Shown here piece after piece: positions 5,408 through 10,034 of a DNA stretch of 10,034 nt. The notes under the pieces are model-generated. The model was not told the DNA's origin. It made no database searches and saw only the letters and a list, made by a program, of their open reading frames with translations. The translations under genes and the position numbers were made by a program. Source of the DNA: Aigarchaeota archaeon (GTDB lineage Archaea; Thermoproteota; Nitrososphaeria_A; Caldarchaeales; Wolframiiraptoraceae); contig JANXDQ010000019.1 of the NCBI GenBank assembly GCA_025059415.1, positions 1-10,034 of the forward strand, in the 5' to 3' direction. The stretch's first letter is position 1. Every line of letters begins with the position of its first letter.

Positions 5408-6291
5408 AGGTCAGGTTCCTAGCCGCCGACAGTATGGGGACGAGGAGCATGTGCACGCTGATCGAGGCCGGGGACGCTAGGATAATCATAGATCCTGGAG
5501 CCGCCCTCGGCCCACGCCGCTATGGATTAAAGCCGCATCAATTAGAATATGAAAGACTTAGCGAGCACAAGGAGCTCATCGAGAGCGAGGCCGCTGAAGC
5601 GGATCTCATAATAATCACCCACTACCACTACGACCACTTCCCGAGGCCCGGGGAAGAAGTTGGGTGGCTAATGGGGAAGCGGATCCTACTCAAGGACCCC
5701 GTGAACCACATAAATTTCAGCCAGCGGTGGCGGGCCAAGATATTCCTAGAGGAGTTGAAGAAGATTGATGCCAAAGTCGAGATCGCGGACTCCAGGGAAA
5801 TCAAGATCGGGAGATGTAGGGTCGCCTTCTCGAAGCCGGTGCAACATGGGAACGATTCTAGGCTGGGATTCGTCTTGGAGACCCTAATCAGCAGTGGCGG
5901 AGAGAAGGTGGTCCACTCATCGGATGTTGAGGGATTCGTGGGAGAGGTCCAGATCAAGTTCGTCTTGGAACATGAGCCCGACATGTTGATCTGCGATGGG
6001 CCGATGACGTACATGCTCGGAAGCAGGTTTACTGAGATCGAGCTGGAGAGGTCGATCAACAACCTCCTCGAGATAATCAAGAGAGGCTTTCTCCACGAAC
6101 TCGTCATCGACCACCACCTGATGAGGGACCTGGAGTGGAAGTCGAGGATACGGGGCCTCTTAGACGCGGCGGAGTCCAGGGGGATCCACGTCACAAACGC
6201 CGCCAGATATACGGGGCTGCCTGAAGACCTCCTTGAGGCTAGGAGAAGGGAACTTTACGAGAAGTTTAGAAACCCCGGCACAAAGAGTTGA
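5404..6291 (+). CDS. UPF0282 family metallo-beta-lactamase-fold protein
   Basis: The 295-residue protein matches archaeal UPF0282, a metallo-beta-lactamase-fold family. The metal motif reads THYHYDHF, giving ligands His73, His75, Asp77 and His78. Further expected ligands are His148 in PVQHG, Asp174 in HSSDVEG and a histidine of IDHHLMRD (237-238), so a two-metal hydrolase site looks complete. Length and motif order are normal and the C-terminus is charged and helical. No substrate is established for the family; phosphodiester or nucleic-acid hydrolysis is possible for this fold but is not shown by the sequence. ATG 5404 overlaps the upstream stop (ATGA), so the protein is probably made together with the membrane zinc-ribbon protein. 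GC content and codon use look higher than in that neighbour, as judged by eye. Confidence 0.9.
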   Translation: MKVRFLAADSMGTRSMCTLIEAGDARIIIDPGAALGPRRYGLKPHQLEYERLSEHKELIESEAAEADLIIITHYHYDHFPRPGEEVGWLMGKRILLKDPVNHINFSQRWRAKIFLEELKKIDAKVEIADSREIKIGRCRVAFSKPVQHGNDSRLGFVLETLISSGGEKVVHSSDVEGFVGEVQIKFVLEHEPDMLICDGPMTYMLGSRFTEIELERSINNLLEIIKRGFLHELVIDHHLMRDLEWKSRIRGLLDAAESRGIHVTNAARYTGLPEDLLEARRRELYEKFRNPGTKS

Positions 6292-6297
6292 CAATCC

Positions 6298-6348
6298 AGT
6301 CTTCCCGATGTCTTGAGGACTCTAATTCTATATTTCTACTCGATTTTA
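6298..6348 (+). terminator. Weak hairpin plus U-rich tail after UPF0282
   Basis: AGTCTTC (6298-6304) pairs with GAGGACT (6315-6321), with one G-U pair and a ten-base loop. A T-rich stretch follows to about 6348. It begins seven bases after the UPF0282 stop, between convergent genes. Archaeal termination depends mainly on the U-rich tract, so the hairpin may be incidental. Confidence 0.3.
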
Positions 6349-6774
6349 GAACCCTTGACCTGAAACCATTAAGTAGTCCTCGATGAGATCTACTATTTCT
6401 CTGATCTTTTCTTTATTTGGATTCAAACAATAACCCCTACCGCTCATGAGTATTAGTTTTTCTGATTCGTGAGAGAACCTATCCAGAGTCTGTCGTAGGG
6501 CATTGGAGTCTATCGAGGGGATTCTCAAAAGCTCATCGATGGAGACGTCATAGCTTTTAGAGATCCTCAGCCCATAAAGTAATGCTTTAGCCAAGATGTA
6601 TGCTAGGATACTTGTGTCATGATCTAATCTAAACTGAAATATTACCGTGCCATCTTCCGTCAACATGAGTAGTCGATTGATGAGGATTTTATGAGGTTTC
6701 AAGAGTCTCAGGACGTCATTTGGGGTTATCACAAGGGGTTTAAGATTGCTAGGCAGTCTTCTGGTCTTTCTCAA
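6346..6774 (-). CDS. Diverged paralogue of the upstream winged-helix protein
   Basis: This 142-residue protein is not named, but it is clearly related to its upstream neighbour. Residues 38-48 read LTEDGTVIFQF against LTKDGKVLFLF there, followed by a matching helix (ILAYILAKALLYG against ILLYLAGKKLANI), a V-S-I-D-E-L segment, and GRGYCL against ERGFYEV. The recognition-helix region differs: the neighbour's GMPKGTIGPRL is replaced by SIDSNALRQTL, so DNA binding may be weakened or lost. TTG 6774 is chosen because GGAGG at 6788-6784 lies 9 nt upstream; GTG 6732 has no such site. The gene overlaps the upstream gene's end by 26 bp, so translation is probably coupled. A hetero-oligomer with the neighbour is a reasonable guess. 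Confidence 0.78.
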   Translation of the reverse strand: MRKTRRLPSNLKPLVITPNDVLRLLKPHKILINRLLMLTEDGTVIFQFRLDHDTSILAYILAKALLYGLRISKSYDVSIDELLRIPSIDSNALRQTLDRFSHESEKLILMSGRGYCLNPNKEKIREIVDLIEDYLMVSGQGF

Positions 6775-7189
6775 GTTTACTAGCCTCCGTCAATCGACTT
6801 TCAACTCGATTAATGACGTTCACCATCCCCACTATGGTTACTTCATAAAATCCGCGTTCAGTCCTTGCCACTTCTCCGGCGTTTCTCAGCTCCTCAAGCC
6901 TTGGACCGATCGTGCCCTTCGGCATCCCCAACTCTCTCGATATTTCGTCAAGCTTCGCTGAGGGGGTATCCACCAACCCAGCTATGTTTGCAAGTTTTTT
7001 TCCAGCCAAATAAAGGAGTATTAGGTCGCCTGATGTAACCTTCTTCCGATCGAATAAGAAGAGAACTTTTCCATCCTTGGTCAGCCTCATAATGGATTTA
7101 ATTCTATCGATTAGCTCCGGTGAAAGCTCGGCCTCCTCAACCAGCTCCTCTCTAATTTTCCTGGCAAGTTCTTCGTCGACCATTCTCAT
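6749..7189 (-). CDS. Archaeal winged-helix-like protein (first of tandem paralogue pair)
   Basis: This 146-residue protein has three parts. An acidic helical N-terminus (about 1-27) comes first. A domain opening with RLTKDGKVLFLF then runs through a helix (GDLILLYLAGKKLANIAGL) into a helix-turn-helix: KLDEISRELG, turn, PKGTIGPRLEELRNAGEV, and a wing ending in RGFYEV. A helical tail (about 120-146) ends in Lys, Asp and Gln. The G-T-I-G-P-R-L-E-E-L-R-N-A-G pattern is typical of archaeal winged-helix domains, so a DNA-binding role is likely, though no target is known. ATG 7189 is preferred because a TATA-like box lies about 26 bp upstream (leaderless); ATG 7183 and TTG codons at 7195 and 7192 are alternatives. 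The gene is co-transcribed with the diverged copy downstream and divergent from the helicase. Confidence 0.82.
   Translation of the reverse strand: MRMVDEELARKIREELVEEAELSPELIDRIKSIMRLTKDGKVLFLFDRKKVTSGDLILLYLAGKKLANIAGLVDTPSAKLDEISRELGMPKGTIGPRLEELRNAGEVARTERGFYEVTIVGMVNVINRVESRLTEASKLEKDQKTA
6784..6788 (-). promoter_or_regulatory. Ribosome-binding site that fixes the second paralogue's start
   Basis: On the reverse strand this reads GGAGG and lies 9 nt before TTG 6774, inside the coding region of the upstream paralogue. It is the best evidence for the unusual TTG start and for coupled translation of the pair. Confidence 0.6.
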
Positions 7190-7210
7190 CAACAATGCTT
7201 GAATTTTTGA

Positions 7211-7220
7211 TATATATTTT
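7211..7220 (-). promoter_or_regulatory. TATA box of the tandem paralogue pair
   Basis: Read leftward the sequence is AAAATATATA, a strong TATA-box match centred about 26 bp before ATG 7189. This indicates a leaderless message. Confidence 0.55.
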
Positions 7221-7334
7221 TCGGATTCTGGAGGTGAATTGAAAAATTGTGCGATCTTAGAACTAAGGACCGTGGTCGTTCACCGGGGGTAGGGGGGTTT
7301 AAGTCCGCGTCTCATGGCGATTTAGCCGCCTGGA

Positions 7335-7358
7335 TTAGGGATCTACAGAGATCCTTAA
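7335..7358. repeat. Inverted repeat upstream of the helicase promoter
   Basis: TTAGGGATCT (7335-7344) and AGATCCTTAA (7349-7358) form a 10-bp inverted repeat with one mismatch (G-U in RNA) around the spacer ACAG; the inner six bases are perfect. It lies about 15 bp before the helicase TATA-like box and could be an operator for either divergent gene. It is too far upstream to be in a leaderless helicase message. Confidence 0.4.
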
Positions 7359-7373
7359 GTTCTCGATCGCAAA

Positions 7374-7385
7374 GGATTTAATTGG
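7374..7385 (+). promoter_or_regulatory. TATA-like box of the helicase gene
   Basis: GGATTTAATTGG is centred about 23 bp before ATG 7402, again implying a start site at or next to the ATG. Confidence 0.45.
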
Positions 7386-7401
7386 TTAGGTAAGAATCGT
7401 C

Positions 7402-10034
7402 ATGTCGCTACTGGATGAGTATGCGGTTCTCAGTATGCTCGCGAAGCCGGTCGCCCAGGCGTTTAAGGAGAGGTTTAAGCGTTTTACGGAGCCGCAGCTT
7501 GAGGCCGTGCCGAAGATCCTCGCCGGAAAAAATCTGCTGCTCATGGCCCCGACGGGCACGGGGAAGACCGAGGCCGCATTACTCCCGATCCTGAGTAAGA
7601 TGATAATTGAGCCTAGGACTCCTGGTGTAAAGCTCATCTACATAACGCCATTAAGGGCGCTGAATAGGGATCTACTCGATAGGATCGATTGGTGGGCTCA
7701 GAGGCTCGATTTCAGGACCGCGGTGAGGCACGGTGATACGTCGCAGAGGGAGCGGAAGACGCAGAGCCTCGAACCCCCGGATCTCCTCATAACGACGCCG
7801 GAAACCCTCCAAATCATCTTGACCGGGAAAATCCTGAGAAACCACTTGAAGAGCGTTAAGTGGGTGATAGTGGATGAGGTCCACGAGCTCGCGACCGATA
7901 AGAGGGGTGAACAGCTCGCAGTCGGCCTCGAAAGACTTAGAAGAATCGCTGGAAGGAATTTCCAGAGGATAGGGCTCTCCGCCACGATAGGAAACCCGGA
8001 GAGGATCGCGGAATTTCTGGTGGGGCCTGATGGAGGATGCGAGATAGTGAGGGTCCCCGTGGCCAAGCTCATGGAATTTGACGTCGTCTATCCAGAGCCC
8101 ACGGATGAAGATAGGGAGCTCGCAGGGATCCTGGGGGCCCATCCGGAGGTCGCGGCGAGGCTTAGGACGATTAGATCCCTAGTCGATTCCCACACATCCA
8201 CGCTCATCTTCACGAATACTAGACCACTTGCCGAGATCTTAACTAATAGATTCAGGGTCTGGGACGAACAGATGCAGATAGGCATCCACCACGGATCTCT
8301 CTCGAAGTCCATGAGGGTCTCCGCGGAGGAGGCGTTAAAGAAGGGGCAACTGGCTGGAATCATCTGCACATCATCCCTCGAACTCGGAATAGATGTTGGA
8401 AGAATAGATCTATGCATTCAATATAATTCCCCGAGGGAAGTCACGAGGCTCATTCAAAGAGTTGGTAGAAGTGGACACGAGGTCGGCAGAATCGCGAAGG
8501 GCGTGATAATAGCGATAGACTCGGATGACGCGCTCGAATCCATGGTGATAGCGAGGAGGGCGAGGAAGGAGCTCTTAGAGGAACCCGAGATCCCAATAAA
8601 GAGCTACGATGTTTTAATGCACCAACTCGCCGGATTATTGATCGAATACGGGAGAATAGAGTTGGAGGAGGCCCTCGACCTATTCAAGAAAACCTACAAC
8701 TTTAAGGACCTAGGAATTGATGAACTCAAAATGGTTGTCGATCACATGGTCGGCCTCGGGATAGCGGATCTACGTGGCGACACCGTGGCCAAGCCGAGGA
8801 ACACGAGGGAGCTCTATGAATACTACTTCAACAACCTCTCGATGATCCCGGAGGAGCGACAATACATCGTCATAAACGAGGTGAGTAATGAGCCCGTTGG
8901 GATACTCGATGAGGAATTTGTCGCGGAATATGGAGAGCCGGGGACGAGATTCATCTTGATGGGCAGGGCGTGGGAGATCCACCACCTGAGCGGCGACAGG
9001 ATATACGTGGCCCCACTGGCCGACTATGAGGGAGCCGTCCCGAGCTGGGTTGGAGAGGAAATCCCGGTTCCATACGAGGTGGCGATGGAGGTTGGAACTC
9101 TTAGGAGCGAGTATCGGGATAGGAGGCTCGGCGGGCAGAGCAGGGAAGCCATAGCCTCGGAGATAGCTGAGAGATACTCCGTGGGCCGAGAAGTCATCCT
9201 ACGCGCATTCAAAGAGGTTGAGGAACATATCAAGCGGAGAATACCGATCCCAACCGATAAGGAGGTTTTGGTGGAGGAGGCGGGCCAATACGTCATATTG
9301 CACGTCCACGGCGGGCTCAAGGTAAACAGGACGATCCAGAAGCTGATAAGCTACCATCTCTCGGAGAAGGTCGGTTCTCCGATTAAGGGCCAGCAGGATC
9401 CCTATAGGATGGCCTTCAGGTCAACTCACATCTCATCTGAAATGGTCATCAAGGCGATCGGGGAAATACTCGAGGAAGGTTACGGGGAGATTCTGAGAAA
9501 GGCCGTTGAATCATCCACGCTGTTTAAGCGGAGGCTGGTCCACGTCGCGAGGAAAATGGGCGTGATAAGGTATGAGGCAAACCTCTCCGAGATAAACTTA
9601 AACCAGCTCGCCGAGGCGCTGAGGAATACGCCAGTCTACTGGGAGACCTTGAATTACACGTTGTTCCACGACTTCGATCCCGAGATGGCGAAAACCATCC
9701 TCGAGGAAATGATTGCGGGGAAGCTGAAAATCCTCTATTGGAGATCTCCGACCGGTGAGCCATCCCCACTCGGGAGATTATTGCTCGGCAGGTTCCAGTC
9801 TGAGGGAGAGGTCTCGACGCCCGAGGGGGTGAGGAGGGTGGTCTTGATGGCCGTGAGGGGGAGGCTACTCAACGAGCCGTGGCTCGCCATATGCGTTGAA
9901 TGCTATGAATACTATGACCAGATTCTCGTCAAGGACTTGGCGCCGAAGCCCAAGTGCCCCATCTGCGGATCCAACATGATAGGCATAACCAAGCACGCGC
10001 AGGAGGAAGTCTTAGGGCTCATCGCGAGGAGGGG
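7402..10034 (+). CDS. Lhr-type ASH-Ski2 superfamily 2 helicase (3' end cut off by window)
   Basis: From ATG 7402 the frame stays open to the right edge: 877 codons with no stop. Superfamily 2 motifs are complete. They include the Q-motif region FTEPQLEAV (28-36), Walker A APTGTGKT (49-56), TPLRAL (82-87), TTPETL (131-136), DEVH (158-161), SAT (193-195), IFTNTR (269-274), HHGSLSK (296-302), TSSLELGIDVG (323-333) and QRVGRSGH (352-359). A winged-helix region and the long Lhr-core C-terminal domain follow, ending in cysteines 831/834 and 852/855 (CxxC, 17 residues, CxxC), a likely zinc site. Lhr-core proteins translocate 3' to 5' and unwind or anneal DNA and RNA hybrids; roles in replication-fork repair and RNA metabolism have been proposed. 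The usual length is about 900-950 residues, so only a short tail is missing. The gene is divergent from the tandem paralogue pair and has its own TATA-like box. Confidence 0.95.
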   Translation, partial: MSLLDEYAVLSMLAKPVAQAFKERFKRFTEPQLEAVPKILAGKNLLLMAPTGTGKTEAALLPILSKMIIEPRTPGVKLIYITPLRALNRDLLDRIDWWAQRLDFRTAVRHGDTSQRERKTQSLEPPDLLITTPETLQIILTGKILRNHLKSVKWVIVDEVHELATDKRGEQLAVGLERLRRIAGRNFQRIGLSATIGNPERIAEFLVGPDGGCEIVRVPVAKLMEFDVVYPEPTDEDRELAGILGAHPEVAARLRTIRSLVDSHTSTLIFTNTRPLAEILTNRFRVWDEQMQIGIHHGSLSKSMRVSAEEALKKGQLAGIICTSSLELGIDVGRIDLCIQYNSPREVTRLIQRVGRSGHEVGRIAKGVIIAIDSDDALESMVIARRARKELLEEPEIPIKSYDVLMHQLAGLLIEYGRIELEEALDLFKKTYNFKDLGIDELKMVVDHMVGLGIADLRGDTVAKPRNTRELYEYYFNNLSMIPEERQYIVINEVSNEPVGILDEEFVAEYGEPGTRFILMGRAWEIHHLSGDRIYVAPLADYEGAVPSWVGEEIPVPYEVAMEVGTLRSEYRDRRLGGQSREAIASEIAERYSVGREVILRAFKEVEEHIKRRIPIPTDKEVLVEEAGQYVILHVHGGLKVNRTIQKLISYHLSEKVGSPIKGQQDPYRMAFRSTHISSEMVIKAIGEILEEGYGEILRKAVESSTLFKRRLVHVARKMGVIRYEANLSEINLNQLAEALRNTPVYWETLNYTLFHDFDPEMAKTILEEMIAGKLKILYWRSPTGEPSPLGRLLLGRFQSEGEVSTPEGVRRVVLMAVRGRLLNEPWLAICVECYEYYDQILVKDLAPKPKCPICGSNMIGITKHAQEEVLGLIARR

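Noticed and set aside
5628..6194. A 188-codon open frame antisense to UPF0282.
   Set aside because: Ser- and Trp-rich composition typical of a shadow frame; the + frame has a complete metal-site motif set.
7285..7310. tRNA T-arm-like stretch (GGTTTAAGTCC) and possible G-quadruplex.
   Set aside because: The T-stem does not pair and no acceptor or anticodon arm is present; only two long G-runs exist, so a stable quadruplex is not well supported.
7386..9769. Several reverse-strand open frames of 71-156 codons under the helicase.
   Set aside because: All are shadows of the continuous + frame carrying every helicase motif, and their compositions are unlike proteins.
1..10034. Mobile elements, CRISPR arrays, phage genes or defence islands.
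   Set aside because: No transposase, integrase, direct-repeat array or defence gene was seen; the helicase is a cellular Lhr-core type.

Overview
The window reads as chromosomal DNA from an archaeon, most likely a thermophilic member of the TACK group (something like Bathyarchaeia or Korarchaeia). That placement is an inference. The supporting signs are archaeal families throughout (DUF211, UPF0282, an Lhr-type ASH-Ski2 helicase, a GPT/AglH-like phosphotransferase), AT-rich TATA-like boxes about 23-27 bp before several first genes, frequent GTG/TTG starts, heavy AGG/AGA arginine use, and a tRNA without encoded CCA. No CRISPR array, insertion sequence, integrase or phage gene is visible, so this looks like a housekeeping segment with some poorly characterised archaeal genes.

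Layout: 1-223 is mostly non-coding, with a possible start of a leftward gene running off the left edge and a 12-bp inverted repeat. Next come two convergent tRNA genes, tRNA-Arg(UCG) on + and a class II tRNA-Ser(GCU) on -. A rightward pair follows at 638-1505: a DUF211 protein and a VIT1/CCC1-type metal transporter. A leftward four-gene cluster spans 4751-1480: a GPT-type GlcNAc-1-P transferase, a small two-helix membrane protein, a Gfo/Idh/MocA sugar dehydrogenase and the methionine-salvage isomerase MtnA. The 3' end of mtnA overlaps the transporter gene antisense by 26 bp. A second rightward pair at 4904-6291 encodes a four-helix membrane protein with a zinc ribbon and a UPF0282 metallo-beta-lactamase-fold protein, coupled by an ATGA overlap. 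A leftward pair at 7189-6346 encodes two diverged paralogues, one winged-helix-like and one with an eroded helix-turn-helix. From 7402 to the right edge runs the first 877 codons of an Lhr-core helicase with all main motifs and a C-terminal four-cysteine cluster.

How the genes work together: the GPT homologue plus the Gfo/Idh dehydrogenase suggests making and lipid-loading a modified UDP-GlcNAc for N-glycan assembly, with the small membrane protein as a candidate partner. DUF211 plus the transporter suggests metal handling. The most promising poorly described items are the tandem paralogue pair, the GPT homologue with altered metal-site motifs and its small membrane partner, and the zinc-ribbon membrane protein coupled to UPF0282.
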